From the NCBI GenBank assembly GCA_963829725.1, contig CAWHJW010000016.1:248001-312000 (forward strand): 64,000 bases of DNA, given 5' to 3'. The notes below the pieces were generated by a model. That model was not told the origin of the DNA. It ran no database searches and saw nothing but the letters and a program-made list of their open reading frames with translations. A program made the translations under genes and the position numbers. The stretch comes from RYN-230 sp963829725 (GTDB taxonomy: Bacteria > Actinomycetota > Actinomycetes > Streptosporangiales > Streptosporangiaceae). Positions 1 through 10,038 of the stretch are shown here, one piece after another (positions within the stretch are counted from its first letter, which is position 1; every line of letters starts with the position of its first letter).

Positions 1-745
1 GGCCGGGCCCGGACACCAGCCGGACGCCGAAGCCCTGGGCCGCCAGGCGGAGCAGCACCTGGCCCGGGCGCAGCAGATCCTCGACCTTCTCGGCGCTCAG
101 CGCCTCGAGATCGCCGAGCCGCTCCGCGTACTCGGCGGGACCGAGCGTGCGGGCGGCGTTCAGCTCCAGGGTGTTCGCCCATACTTTCGCCCGCGCCTCG
201 CGCAGGAAACGCCGGGTGGCGGCCTGGTTCGCCGGGCCGAGCAGGGCGTCGGCCCGGGACCGGGCGGCAAGCTGGCCCAGCTCGGAATCCTCCGCGCCGA
301 CCCGCAGGGCCAGCACCTCGTCGATGCGCTGGTGGTCGGCGCGGCGCTGCGCGATCAGGGCCGGATCAGCGAACTCCGCCGCGCTGATCACCTCGAGCAG
401 GGCCTGCGGCAGGTCGAAGTTGATGTGCGCGTTCATGCCCAGCAGGACGTGCCGTAGCGGCGGCAGGTCCGGATGCTCCCGGGCGGCGCGGAACGTCACC
501 TCCCATGGCCTGGCCGGGCCCGGCCCCCCTGGGCGGGCCGCGAGGGCCCGCAGGTACAGGTCCGCGAACGCGACGTCCCAGCGCCCCACCCAGTCCGGGT
601 CGGCGAACAGGCCATCCCGCAGCGCGTCCCGCACGGCGCGGGTGGTGCGCAGGTACGTCGCGTGGAAGAACCGCCGCGGGTCACCGGCGGACTCCAGCGG
701 GTCCAGCAGCGATTCCATCTGCTCGATGAGCGCATCGATCCCCAT
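1..745 (-). CDS. DUF5995 family protein, C-terminus cut by window edge
   Basis: Reading leftwards from ATG at 745, an open frame runs off the left end, giving about 248 residues. The start is preceded by a purine-rich ribosome site (AGGGAAAGGG). The N-terminal half has the helical pattern and the signature GMNAHINFDLPQALLEV that I associate with the DUF5995 family, proteins of unknown function found in actinobacteria and some other soil bacteria. No signal peptide or membrane segment is seen, so it is probably cytoplasmic. It is divergent from the hydrolase gene at 890. Recognition rests on the NAHINFDLP motif, which I am fairly sure of; no biochemical role can be given. Confidence 0.75.
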   Translation of the reverse strand, partial: MGIDALIEQMESLLDPLESAGDPRRFFHATYLRTTRAVRDALRDGLFADPDWVGRWDVAFADLYLRALAARPGGPGPARPWEVTFRAAREHPDLPPLRHVLLGMNAHINFDLPQALLEVISAAEFADPALIAQRRADHQRIDEVLALRVGAEDSELGQLAARSRADALLGPANQAATRRFLREARAKVWANTLELNAARTLGPAEYAERLGDLEALSAEKVEDLLRPGQVLLRLAAQGFGVRLVSGPG

Positions 746-876
746 CCGCGGCCCTTTCCCTGTTGCCTCCGCTGACAGCCTGGCTGAACCATCCATACAC
801 AGGGAAGCGCCCCGGTGAAACATCGCTGTTGCCGGCGGCGGCTGTGAGCGGGCCCGGGGCATCCCAGCCGCGTTGC

Positions 877-882
877 TACCGT
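877..882 (+). promoter_or_regulatory. -10 box of a leaderless promoter for the hydrolase gene
   Basis: TACCGT fits the actinobacterial -10 pattern TANNNT. It ends 7 nt before ATG 890, so transcription would begin at the start codon itself. There is no Shine-Dalgarno sequence before that ATG, which agrees with a leaderless transcript. No clear -35 element is seen. Confidence 0.4.
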
Positions 883-889
883 CCGTGGC

Positions 890-2939
890 ATGGATATCCG
901 CCGCCGCCCCCGCGGCCGGGTTCTCGCCGTGCTCGCCGTGGCTCTTCTCGTCCTGGCCGGCGCCGTCGCCGCGCTGGCCGCTGCCCGCACGCCGGCCCCG
1001 CTGACCGTGCGCTCGCTGCGGATCCCGGTGACCGACGGCCCGCGCGGCACGGACCACGTGCTGCTCGACGCGACCTTCTACACCCCGCCGGGCCATGGCC
1101 GGGTGCCCGCGCTCCTGCTCGCGCACGGCTTCGGCGAGACCAAGAACGCGGTCGCCCCGGAGGCGGAGCAACTGGCCCGGGCCGGCTTTGCCGTGCTCAC
1201 CTGGTCCGCCCGCGGGTTCGGCGCTTCCACCGGGCAGATCGCGCTGGACTCGCCCGTCTACGAGGTCAAGGACGTCGAGCAGCTGGTCAGCTGGCTGGCG
1301 CGGCAGCCGCGGGTGCTGCTGGACCGGCCCGGGGACCCGCGGGCGGGGATCGCCGGGGCTTCCTACGGCGGCGCGATCGCCCTGCTGGCCGCCGCGCATG
1401 ACCACCGGATCGACGCGATCGCGGCGCAGAGCACCTGGTACAACCTGGCTACCGCGCTGTTCCCGGATGCCGCCGGAGGAAGTCCCGCGGCCGGCGTGTT
1501 CAAGAAGCAATGGGCGGGCCTGCTGTTCAGCGCGGGCTCGGCCGGGTCCGGGGCAGCCGCGGGCGCCGCGGGTTCCGGCGGATCCGCGGCGCCCGCCGCG
1601 GGCCCGGTCGGCCCCGCGGCGGGCGCGCATTCCCTGCGGCAGGCATTGTGCGGCCGGTTCCTGCCCGCGGTCTGCGCGATGTACCAGCAGGTGGCCACCC
1701 TGGGCCGGGCCACCCCACAGGCGGTGGCGCTGCTGCTGCGCTCCTCCCCGGCCAGCGTGGCGAGCCGGATCCGCGCCCCCGCGCTGCTGATCCAGGGCGA
1801 GAACGACTCACTCTTCGGGCTGGATCAGGCGAACGGCAACTACCAGGCTCTCAGGCATAACGGCACTCCCGTGGACATGGTGTGGTTTGCCGGCGGACAC
1901 GACGGGGGCAACCAGGAGACCAGCCGGATCACCCAGCTCACCGAGCAGTGGTTCGACCGCTGGCTGAAGGACGCCGGGCGGGCCGGCGGCGGCCGCGGCG
2001 GTACCGGCGGCAGCGGTCCCGGGCACAGCGAGCCTGGGCACAGCGGTCCCGGGCACAGCGGTCCCGGGCACAGCGGTCCTGGGCACAGCGGCACCGGGGG
2101 CGGCGGCACCGGGCAGCCCGGGTTCGCGGTGAGCCGCGACCTCGGCTACGACCCGAACAGCGGGCAGCAGGTGCTCGGCGTGGCTACCGCGCCGGCCTAC
2201 CCGGGCCTCGGCGGGACCAGGCACGCCGTGCTCCCGCTGGCCGGCCGGGCGCAGACGGTGCTGAATCCGCCCGGCGGCGCACCGCCGTCCATGTCCGTGC
2301 TGCCCGGGCTGGGCGGGGTGTCGGTCAACATCCCCGGGCAGAGCGCCGCCTTCACCTCCGCCCCGCTGGCCGCGCGACTCCAGGTGACCGGGTCCCCGGT
2401 GGTCCGGGTCCGGGTCAGCGGGGCCGCGGACGTCACCGCGTTCGCCAAGCTGTACGACGTGGACCAGGCCGGCGACGCCACGCTGCCGTTCTCGCTGGCC
2501 GCGCCGCTGCGGGTCACCGGGGCGGCCCGGGGTGCCACCGTCACCGTGACGCTGCCCGCGATCGACTACCAGTTCGCCGCGGGCCACCGGCTGCGCCTGG
2601 TGCTGTCCAGCACCGACTTCGGCTACGCGACCGCCCCCCAGGCCGCCGTGTACCAGGTCGGGCTGGCCGGGCGCGGGCTGACCGTGCCGCTCGACCCGGG
2701 GCTGCAGGTCACCGGCGGCGGGGTGCCGTGGTGGGCCTGGGCCGCGCCGCTGGCCGCGCTGGCCGCGGCCGCCCTGCTGCTGGTGCCCCGGCGGTGCCGG
2801 GCCCAGCCGGCCGCCCCGCCGCCGGCCCAGCCGGCCGCCCCGCCCGCTGAGCTGGTGGCCGCCGGCCCCGGGGGCGCCACTGATCCGGCCCCGCTCGGCC
2901 CGGCCCCGCTCGCGCCCGGCCCCGCTCGGCCCGGCCCCG
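890..2939 (+). CDS. Exported S15/CocE-like alpha/beta hydrolase, fused by frameshift to an ABC ATPase
   Basis: Residues 10-32 form an export signal or membrane anchor. An alpha/beta hydrolase domain follows with nucleophile motif GASYGG (Ser near 157), acid in GENDSLF (near 304) and His in GGHDGG (near 336). Residues 377-402 are a Gly-His-Ser repeat encoded by 15-bp units. Residues about 404-604 look like the jelly-roll C-terminal domain of X-Pro dipeptidyl-peptidases and cocaine esterases. One membrane helix lies at 614-633, then an Ala-Pro linker. The frame has no stop here and runs on meaninglessly, while ABC ATPase sequence starts one frame over at 2940. The likely intact product is an exported hydrolase tethered to a cytoplasmic ABC ATPase. 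Substrate is unknown; family members cleave esters or Xaa-Pro peptides. Confidence 0.8.
2021..2095 (+). repeat. Five 15-bp in-frame tandem units
   Basis: Units starting GGGCACAGCG repeat every 15 bp (2021, 2036, 2051, 2066, 2081) and encode a Gly-Pro-Gly-His-Ser linker between the hydrolase domain and its C-terminal domain. Length change by whole units would keep the frame. Confidence 0.85.
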
Positions 2940-2942
2940 CTG
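2887..2942 (+). repeat. GGCCCCGCTC tandem repeat with one 16-bp unit (frameshift site)
   Basis: Units begin at 2887, 2902, 2918 and 2933. Spacing is 15, 16 and 15 bp. The extra base in the unit at 2902-2917 changes the frame from the hydrolase to that of the ABC ATPase. With a 15-bp unit the protein would read PAPLGPAPLAPAPLGPAPLE straight into the ATPase domain. Confidence 0.85.
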
Positions 2943-3672
2943 GAGATCACGGGTCTGACCAAGCGGTACCGGGACGGCCAGCTCGCGGTGGACCGCCTCT
3001 CGCTGCGGGTCGACCGCGGCCAGATCCTCGGGCTGCTCGGGCCGAACGGCGCCGGGAAGACCACGACTCTGCGCGCGCTGATGGGGCTCATCTACCCGGA
3101 CGCGGGGACCATCACGATCTTCGGCCAGCCGGTCCGCCCCGGTGCCCCCGCACTGTCCCGGCTCGGCTCGTTCGTGGAGGGCCCGGGCTTCCTGCCGCAC
3201 CTGTCCGGCCGGGCCAACCTGGACCTGTACTGGCGGGCCACCGGCCGGCCCGCCGCCGACGCGCACCTGGCCGAGGTGCTGGAGATCGCCGGGCTGGGCG
3301 CGGCCCTGGGCCGGCGGGTCCGCTCCTACTCCCGCGGGATGTCCCAGCGGCTGGCCATCGCCCAGGCCATGCTCGGCCTGCCGGAGCTGCTGGTGCTGGA
3401 CGAGCCGATGAACGGGCTGGACCCGCCGCAGATCCACCAGATGCGCGACGTGCTGCTCCGGTACGCCGCCGCCGGGCGCACCGTGGTCTTGTCCAGTCAC
3501 CTGCTCGGCGAGGTCGAGCAGACCTGCACCCATGTCGTGGTGATGAACCAGGGTCGCCGGGTGGCGGCCGGGCCGGTCGCGGAGATCACCGGGGCACCGG
3601 CGGAGCGGCGGCCGGCGCCGGCTGGAGGATGCCTTCCTGGCGCTCATCGCCGGCCATAAGGAGGAGCGATGA
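2940..3672 (+). CDS. ABC transporter ATP-binding domain (frameshifted at both ends)
   Basis: The domain begins LEITGLTKRY and has Walker A GLLGPNGAGKTTT, signature YSRGMSQRLAIAQA (a variant of LSGGQ), Walker B LLVLDEPMNGLDP and the switch His in SSHL. No start codon with a ribosome site lies near 2940, supporting fusion to the upstream hydrolase. The frame ends with unlikely sequence after AEITGAPAE (about 3590-3620). A one-base shift there restores a typical ending LEDAFLALIAGHKEER and a TGA at 3670-3672 that overlaps the permease ATG by the usual 4 bp. So two single-base shifts separate this domain from its expected neighbours. It would energise the permease at 3669; the cargo cannot be predicted. 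Confidence 0.8.
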
Positions 3673-4529
3673 CCGCGGCGGCGCGGGCCGGCGCGCCCGG
3701 TTACCGGTCCCGGCACACCCTGTCCTTCCGGGTGGAGTCCGCCCGCCAGCTGCGCCGGTGGCGCACCATCGTGGCGTTCGCGGTGCTGCTCGTCCTGCCC
3801 TGGATCCTGGTCGCCGCGTTCGAGCTCAGCGGCACGGCCTCGGCCGGCAACGGCACGCCCGGGCTGGTCACGGTGGCCACGGCGGGCGGTCTCAACTTCG
3901 CGGCGTTCAGCCTGTTCGTGTCCGCGGGCTTCCTGCTGGTCCTGGTGGTCGCGCTGTTCTGCGGGGACACCGTGGCCAGCGAGGCCAGCTGGTCCTCGCT
4001 GCGCTACCTGCTCGCCGCCCCGGTGCCCCGGGCCCGGCTGCTGCGCCAGAAGCTGGCCGTGGCGCTGGCCTACTCCGCTCTCGGCGTTGTCAGCCTGCCA
4101 GTGATGTCGCTGGCCGCGGGCACGGTGGCGTTCGGCTGGCATCCGCTCCGGCTGCCGGGCACCGGCGTCCAGCTGGCGGCCGGGCCGGCGCTTGGCCGGA
4201 TGCTCATCGTGGTTGGGTACGTCCTGGTCAGTGAGCTGGCCGTGGCCGGCATCGCCTTCCTGCTGTCGGTGAGCACCGATTCACCGCTGGGCGCGGTGGG
4301 CGGCGCGGTCGGGCTGATGATCCTCTCCGCGATCATGGATCAGGTCACGGCGCTGGGGCCGTGGCGCCAGGTGCTGCCGTCGCACTTCCAGTTCGCCTGG
4401 CTGGACGCGGTGCAGCCGCAGCTCAGCTGGGCCGGCATGGCCGAGGGTGCGGCGGTGTCGGCCTGCTACGCGGTCGTTCTCACCGCCCTCGCGTTCCGCC
4501 GGTTCCAGCGCAAGGACATCCTGTCCTGA
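3669..4529 (+). CDS. ABC-2 type transporter permease
   Basis: A 286-residue hydrophobic protein with about six membrane segments: one near residues 30-50, a large extracytoplasmic loop, then segments such as AAFSLFVSAGFLLVLVVALFCGD and a typical ABC-2 motif EASWSSLRYLLAAPVPRARLL, where the exporter family contacts its ATPase. It starts at ATG 3669 inside an ATGA overlap with the corrected end of the ATPase, preceded by GGAGGAGCG, so translation is coupled. Together the two would form an ABC-2 exporter or regulator. The C-terminal RRFQRKDILS is typical of these permeases. A short G+C-rich stretch without genes follows. Confidence 0.85.
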   Translation: MTAAARAGAPGYRSRHTLSFRVESARQLRRWRTIVAFAVLLVLPWILVAAFELSGTASAGNGTPGLVTVATAGGLNFAAFSLFVSAGFLLVLVVALFCGDTVASEASWSSLRYLLAAPVPRARLLRQKLAVALAYSALGVVSLPVMSLAAGTVAFGWHPLRLPGTGVQLAAGPALGRMLIVVGYVLVSELAVAGIAFLLSVSTDSPLGAVGGAVGLMILSAIMDQVTALGPWRQVLPSHFQFAWLDAVQPQLSWAGMAEGAAVSACYAVVLTALAFRRFQRKDILS

Positions 4530-4950
4530 GCCCGCGGGCCGGGTGAGGGCCGACGAGTAGCCGTCCAGGCGTCAGCAGTTCGGGCCGTGCCCCTCCCCGT
4601 GGTCACCAGGAAGGAGTCCCAACCGCCCGATCGGCAACTGATCATCGAGTGGACCACCCCAGGCCCTCCGGGCCCGATTTGTGATCATGACTTAGGTGTC
4701 GCTGGAACGACACCTAAGTCATGATCACAGCCAACCGCCATTCCCATGGGGCACAGCGGCCCCAATAGCCTTGCAGGCACCAGGCCGCCCGCCTCCCAGG
4801 CCGCCGGCTTAAGCCGAAGGGACTATCGCTGCCGCCCTGACCAGAGCAAGGCGGCCTGGCCACCCACCCTCAACCAGGCCCTCGCCACCCGCGTACAGCA
4901 AGCTGCCCTGGGCGGCCGTCCCAGGGGCACGGCCCGAACTGCTCACCGGA
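4530..4950. other. Gene-free stretch between convergent genes, with a long palindrome
   Basis: No convincing coding sequence is visible here on either strand. The only clear structure is the palindrome at 4681-4728. The segment lies between the 3' ends of the permease and the zinc-ribbon gene, so it probably serves as a bidirectional terminator region or carries a small non-coding repeat element. Confidence 0.5.
4681..4728. repeat. Perfect 21-bp inverted repeat with 6-nt loop
   Basis: Left arm 4681-4701 (begins GTGATCATGACTTAGG) is the exact reverse complement of right arm 4708-4728; the loop is CTGGAA. The arms are far more AT-rich than their surroundings. No run of T follows, so it is not a textbook terminator. 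It may be a terminator for converging genes or a copy of a short mobile palindromic element. Confidence 0.85.
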
Positions 4951-5304
4951 TCAGGCGTCGCCGGCCCGGAGGGGGGCGGCGGCGTAGCGGCCCTCGTGGG
5001 CCAGCACCGGGCGGCGGTCACCGGCGAGTTCCGGGTGGCGTTCCTCCACCGCCTGGCGCTGCTCGGCGGTGTGCCGCAGCCCGGTGACGTACTCCCGGTT
5101 CCCCTCGTAGGTGCCCCGCCAGGTCTGCGGCATGGCCTCCGGCGGGGGCGGCAGCGAGGCCGCGCCCCGGCCGCGAAGCGCGCACCGGGCCGGGATCTTG
5201 CGCACGGCGCCGCCACAGTCCGGGCAGCCGGGCAGCGGGGCGGTGAAGGACTGGATCACCTCGAACTCATGACCCTGGCCGCAGCGCAGCTGGTAGATGG
5301 CCAT
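4951..5304 (-). CDS. FmdB-type zinc ribbon protein
   Basis: A 117-residue protein starting MAIYQLRCGQGHEFE, with two metal-binding pairs: the first in the RCGQGH segment and the second as CPDCGG near residue 30. This is the small zinc-ribbon fold of the FmdB regulatory family (putative regulatory protein, FmdB family). The acidic, low-complexity C-terminus after residue 50 is not conserved. It starts 3 bp after the stop of the transhydrogenase gene, so it belongs to the same minus-strand operon. The name comes from a formamidase operon in methylotrophs, but the molecular role is not established. Confidence 0.8.
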   Translation of the reverse strand: MAIYQLRCGQGHEFEVIQSFTAPLPGCPDCGGAVRKIPARCALRGRGAASLPPPPEAMPQTWRGTYEGNREYVTGLRHTAEQRQAVEERHPELAGDRRPVLAHEGRYAAAPLRAGDA

Positions 5305-5307
5305 CGG

Positions 5308-6603
<1,296 letters not shown>

Positions 6604-6616
6604 GGGGGGTGCCTCC

Positions 6617-7429
6617 TCAGGCGTAGAAACCGTCCGGGGCGCGGCGGAGCGAGCGGAGCTGCTCGGCGTCATGCCCGAAGATCACGGTGGCGTCTGATCT
6701 CTCGGCGATGCCGCGCAGCTTCTCCACCGAGGCGTACCAGGCCGCGAGGTCGTTCACGATCGCGGCCGGGGTGGCCGGGGGCCCGTAGGAATCGCCCATG
6801 TAGACGGCGTCCGAGGTGAAGACCATGGTGCCGGTCTCCGGCAGGTCGACCTGCATGGCCATGGTGCCGGGCGTGTGCCCGGGCGCCTCGATGAAGGTGA
6901 CCCCGGGCAGGAACTCGGCGTCGCCGGAGACCGTCTCGAAGTCGATGCCCTCGTAGTCGGCCTTGAGGTGCGCGCCGTTGAACGCGCCCTCATAGCCGAA
7001 CGCCCACTCCTTCTCCTTGTCGTTGACCACCAGCCGCGGCCCGGCCCCGGAGAAGGCGCGCACGTTCCCGGCGTGGTCGAAATGCAGGTGGGACAGGGCG
7101 ACGTAGTCCAGCTGGGCGGGCGTGACGCCGAGCTGCGCCAGCCGGGAGTCCAGGAACTGGTCCTCGTCCACCTGGTCGTAGGGGAAGAACTCCTGCAGCC
7201 CGGTCGGTACCCAGCGGGTCTCCCAGTCCCGGGGGCAGCTGGTGTCCCACAGCAGGCTGCCCTCCGGGGTCTCCACCAGGACAGCGTGCGTGGTGCACGG
7301 GTACCACTCGACCGGCTTCTCGCGGTCGCCGCGGGACCGGATGCTGCGGCCCGGCTTGAGCAGCAGCCAGGTCAGGTCGCAGCTCATCGCACCGCAGTCG
7401 AGCACGTGCAGCCTCGTTGCTGTCGCCAT
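6617..7429 (-). CDS. Metallo-beta-lactamase-fold lactonase (AttM/AiiB-like)
   Basis: A 270-residue protein with a complete di-zinc site: HLHFDH near residues 114-119, His in APGHTPG, Asp in FTSDAVYMG and His in IFGHDAEQ. These and the N-terminal LDCGAMSCD pattern match the N-acyl-homoserine-lactonase group of the metallo-beta-lactamase fold, whose members also open gamma-butyrolactone rings. GGGAG precedes ATG 7429. The gene leads an operon with the transhydrogenase and zinc-ribbon genes. In Agrobacterium, a lactonase (BlcC) and an iron alcohol dehydrogenase (BlcB) work together on gamma-butyrolactone, and this pair looks analogous. It could degrade signalling butyrolactones or simply use them as carbon; the sequence does not say which. 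Confidence 0.8.
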   Translation of the reverse strand: MATATRLHVLDCGAMSCDLTWLLLKPGRSIRSRGDREKPVEWYPCTTHAVLVETPEGSLLWDTSCPRDWETRWVPTGLQEFFPYDQVDEDQFLDSRLAQLGVTPAQLDYVALSHLHFDHAGNVRAFSGAGPRLVVNDKEKEWAFGYEGAFNGAHLKADYEGIDFETVSGDAEFLPGVTFIEAPGHTPGTMAMQVDLPETGTMVFTSDAVYMGDSYGPPATPAAIVNDLAAWYASVEKLRGIAERSDATVIFGHDAEQLRSLRRAPDGFYA

Positions 7430-7784
7430 GTCATGTCTCCCGGAGGTGGGCGGATGTAGCTCCTGCCGGGTTAATTACCCCGTCTTGGCCCGATTGACCG
7501 GCCTGGCCGGGGGCGGCCTCGCCCGGGACGGCCGTCGCGGGGAGCCCACCCGCAGGCGGCCCGCCGCAGGCCCACCCGCAGGCCGGCCCGCCGCAGGCCC
7601 ACCCGCAGGCCGGCCCGCCGCAGGCCCGCCCGCGCCGCAGAACCGGCGTAATCAGGGCTGGCCCAAGGCTAGCCCGGCCAACCGGGCGGATGAGGTAGCG
7701 AAAACCGCACGAAGAACGGATCCGCGCTAGCCCGGGGCCGGCTTACCGTCCTGGGGCGGATGGGCCAGGCGGGGGGAGCAGACT
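7430..7784. other. Divergent intergenic region with a 27-bp tandem repeat
   Basis: This 355-bp gap separates the leftward lactonase operon from the rightward polysaccharide locus and so should hold promoters for both. I see no coding sequence in it. A TTAATTA segment near 7471 is unusually AT-rich for this DNA and could be part of the leftward promoter. The centre is filled by GC-rich repeats (7545-7624). Confidence 0.5.
7545..7624. repeat. Three tandem units of about 27 bp
   Basis: Units beginning CCCACCCGCAGG occur at 7545 (26 bp, imperfect), 7571 and 7598 (27 bp each, identical). They lie upstream of the polysaccharide deacetylase and are not coding in any convincing frame. Confidence 0.8.
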
Positions 7785-8582
7785 ATGGCGCAGTCGGTTC
7801 GTGCGGGGCGCCTGGAACCAGCGGGGATACCCGGGCCGGGCATGCCCATGGTGGCGATGTACCACTCGGTGGAACCGTGCCGGAGCGACCCTTACCGGGT
7901 GACCGTCAGCCCGCAGCGGTTCGAGCAGCAGATGCGCTGGCTGGCAGGCCGTGGCCTGCGCGGCGCCTCGGTGCGCGACCTGCTCACGGCGCGGGCGGCC
8001 GGGCTTGGCCAGGGCCTGGTCGGCCTCACCTTCGACGACGGTTATGCCGATTTCGCGCAGTACGCGCTGCCGGTGCTGCGGCGTTTCGGCTTCACGGCCA
8101 CGGTGTTCGTCATCGCCGGGCGGCTCGGCGGGCAGAACAGCTGGGACCCGGACGGCCCGCGTAAGCAGCTGATGGACGCTGGCCTGGTGCAGCAGGTGGC
8201 GGACGCGGGCATCGAGATCGGCTCGCACGGGCTGCGGCATGTGCGGCTGCCGGAGGCGGGGACCGCCCTGGCCGAGGAGGTCGGGGGGAGCCGGGAGATC
8301 CTCCAGGCGGTGACCGGCCAGCCGGTGGTGGGGTTCTGCTATCCCTACGGTGCGGTCGATGACGCGGCGGTGCGGCAGGTCCGGGCGGCCGGTTACGACT
8401 ACGGCTGCGCGATCTGGCCGTCGCCGCACACCGGGCGGCATGCGCTGCCGCGCAGCTACGTGGGCGAGGCGGACGGGCCGTCCCGGCTCTGGGCGAAGGC
8501 AGCGCGGCACCGGCTGACCTGGGCGTACCGCGCCCGGCCGAGTTCCGCCACTCTGCGTAGCCCAGCTACCCCGGTTGGCTGA
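7785..8582 (+). CDS. Polysaccharide deacetylase (NodB domain)
   Basis: A 265-residue protein with the NodB-fold motifs in order: MYHSV near residue 27, TFDDGYADF near 83 (catalytic and metal Asp), SHGLRH near 147 (zinc histidines) and FCYPYG near 185. It would remove N-acetyl groups from amino-sugar polymers or lipid-linked sugars. No signal peptide is evident, so it may act in the cytoplasm on precursors or be exported by another route. GGGGGGAG precedes ATG 7785. It is the first gene of the surface-polysaccharide run; the sugar dehydrogenase gene starts about 100 bp later. Confidence 0.85.
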   Translation: MAQSVRAGRLEPAGIPGPGMPMVAMYHSVEPCRSDPYRVTVSPQRFEQQMRWLAGRGLRGASVRDLLTARAAGLGQGLVGLTFDDGYADFAQYALPVLRRFGFTATVFVIAGRLGGQNSWDPDGPRKQLMDAGLVQQVADAGIEIGSHGLRHVRLPEAGTALAEEVGGSREILQAVTGQPVVGFCYPYGAVDDAAVRQVRAAGYDYGCAIWPSPHTGRHALPRSYVGEADGPSRLWAKAARHRLTWAYRARPSSATLRSPATPVG

Positions 8583-8678
8583 CCCGCCGGGGGACTGCGG
8601 CTGGCACAGTCGCAGCAGGTGGAAACCCGCGAGGCGGCTGGGGCATTGCCGTCTGGCACGAGGCTCGAGGGGACTCAA

Positions 8679-10028
8679 GTGGCCGAGCACCGGCTTTCGC
8701 TCGCTGTCAACGGGCGCGAGAACCTGCTGCACAGCAGGCTCATCACTGGTAACGGGCACGGCAGTGGCGCCGCGGCGGGCACGGTCGCCATCGTCGGGCT
8801 GGGCTACGTGGGCCTGCCGACCGCGGTGGAACTGCACGGCAAGAGCCGCCGGATCATCGGCATGGACATCAGCTCCGACCGGCTCGCCGACATCGTCACC
8901 GGCCAGGCCGACCTCACCGCGCCGGACCAGGACCGGCTGGCCGCCGCGCTCGCCGACGGCAGCCTGGAGCTGACCACCGACCCGGCCGCCGCGGCCGGGG
9001 CTGAGGCCGTGATCATCTGCGTGCCGACCCCGGTGGACAGCGCGCACGCACCGGACCTGTCCGCGCTCCGCGCGGCCTGCGCCAGCGTGGTTGGTCAGGC
9101 TCGGCCGGGCCAGGTCATCATCCTCACCTCGACCAGCTACGTGGGGACCACCCGGGACCTGCTCACCGAGCCACTGCGGCGGCGCGGCCTGGTGGCGGGC
9201 CATGACATCTACGTGGCGTTCAGCCCGGAAAGGATCGACCCGGGTAACCCCGACCATCAGCAGAGCAAGACGCCGCGCGTGGTCGGCGGGGCCAGCCCGG
9301 CGTGCACCAGCCGGGCCGCCGAGGTCATCGGCCGGCTCACCGACTCGGTGTACCTGGTGAGCTCCCCGGACGCCGCCGAGGCGGCGAAGCTGTACGAGAA
9401 CATCTTCCGCGCGGTGTCCCTGGCCCTGGCCAACGAGTTCGCCGACGCGTGCGGCGCCCTGGCCCTGGACCCGATCGAGGTGACGCTGGCCGCCGCGACC
9501 AAGCCCTACGGCTTCCTCGGGGCTTTCCCCGGCCCGGGCGTGGGCGGGCACTGCATTCCCTGCGACCCGCACTACCTGCTCTGGCAGCTGAACGCGGGCG
9601 GCCGCCGGTCGCCGCTCATCGAGCAGGCGATGACGTCCATCGCAGGCCGGCCGGAACGGGTCATTGAGCGGGCCGGCGAGGTACTGGCGGCCAGCGGGCG
9701 GGCGCTGGCGGGCGCGCGGGTGGTGGTGCTCGGGGCCAGCTACAAGCCGGGCGTCCGCGACCTGCGGGAGTCCCCGGCCCTGGCGCTGCTCGCCGGGCTG
9801 CAGGACTGCGGCGCGCGGGTGGCGTACCACGATCCGCTGATCCCGGTGCTGGACCTGCCGGGCGGCCCGGTGCTGTGCAGCCTCACCGACCCGCACGGCG
9901 AGGACTGGGACCTGGTCATCGCGCACACCCTGCACCCCGGGGTGGACTACTCCTGGGCGCAGGACTGCCCCCGGGTGCTGGATGCCACCTACCAGTTCTT
10001 CGCCGCGGCGCATCGCGCGGTGGTCTGA
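8679..10028 (+). CDS. UDP-N-acetylhexosamine/UDP-glucose 6-dehydrogenase family enzyme
   Basis: A 449-residue nucleotide-sugar dehydrogenase. The NAD loop GLGYVGLPTAVEL is near residue 40, the FSPERIDPGN motif near 190, the active-site Cys region GPGVGGHCIPCDP near 290, and the C-terminal UDP-binding motif GASYKPGVRDLRESP near 355. The SPERIDPGNP and GGHCIPCDP forms resemble WecC/WbpA enzymes, which oxidise UDP-N-acetyl-sugars to uronic acids, more than plain UDP-glucose dehydrogenases. GTG 8679 is chosen because GAGGGGA lies 5 nt upstream; an in-frame GTG at 8619 has no such site. It would supply acidic sugar donors for the polymer made by this locus. Confidence 0.85.
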   Translation: MAEHRLSLAVNGRENLLHSRLITGNGHGSGAAAGTVAIVGLGYVGLPTAVELHGKSRRIIGMDISSDRLADIVTGQADLTAPDQDRLAAALADGSLELTTDPAAAAGAEAVIICVPTPVDSAHAPDLSALRAACASVVGQARPGQVIILTSTSYVGTTRDLLTEPLRRRGLVAGHDIYVAFSPERIDPGNPDHQQSKTPRVVGGASPACTSRAAEVIGRLTDSVYLVSSPDAAEAAKLYENIFRAVSLALANEFADACGALALDPIEVTLAAATKPYGFLGAFPGPGVGGHCIPCDPHYLLWQLNAGGRRSPLIEQAMTSIAGRPERVIERAGEVLAASGRALAGARVVVLGASYKPGVRDLRESPALALLAGLQDCGARVAYHDPLIPVLDLPGGPVLCSLTDPHGEDWDLVIAHTLHPGVDYSWAQDCPRVLDATYQFFAAAHRAVV

Positions 10029-10038
10029 GGCGCCGGCC

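Noticed and set aside
147..818. Long plus-strand frame across the left end
   Set aside because: It is antisense to the DUF5995 gene, which has family motifs and a ribosome site; the plus frame is Arg/Ser-rich noise.
2988..3659. ABC ATPase as a normal stand-alone gene starting at 2988
   Set aside because: A start there would remove the first conserved strand (LEITGLTKRY) and there is no ribosome site; fusion through the repeat explains the sequence better.
4746..5087. Plus-strand frame opposite the FmdB-type gene
   Set aside because: It is Arg/Pro-rich with no motif, and the minus strand carries a clear zinc-ribbon protein.
7545..7624. Tandem repeats as a CRISPR array
   Set aside because: The units abut with no spacers, and there are no cas genes nearby.
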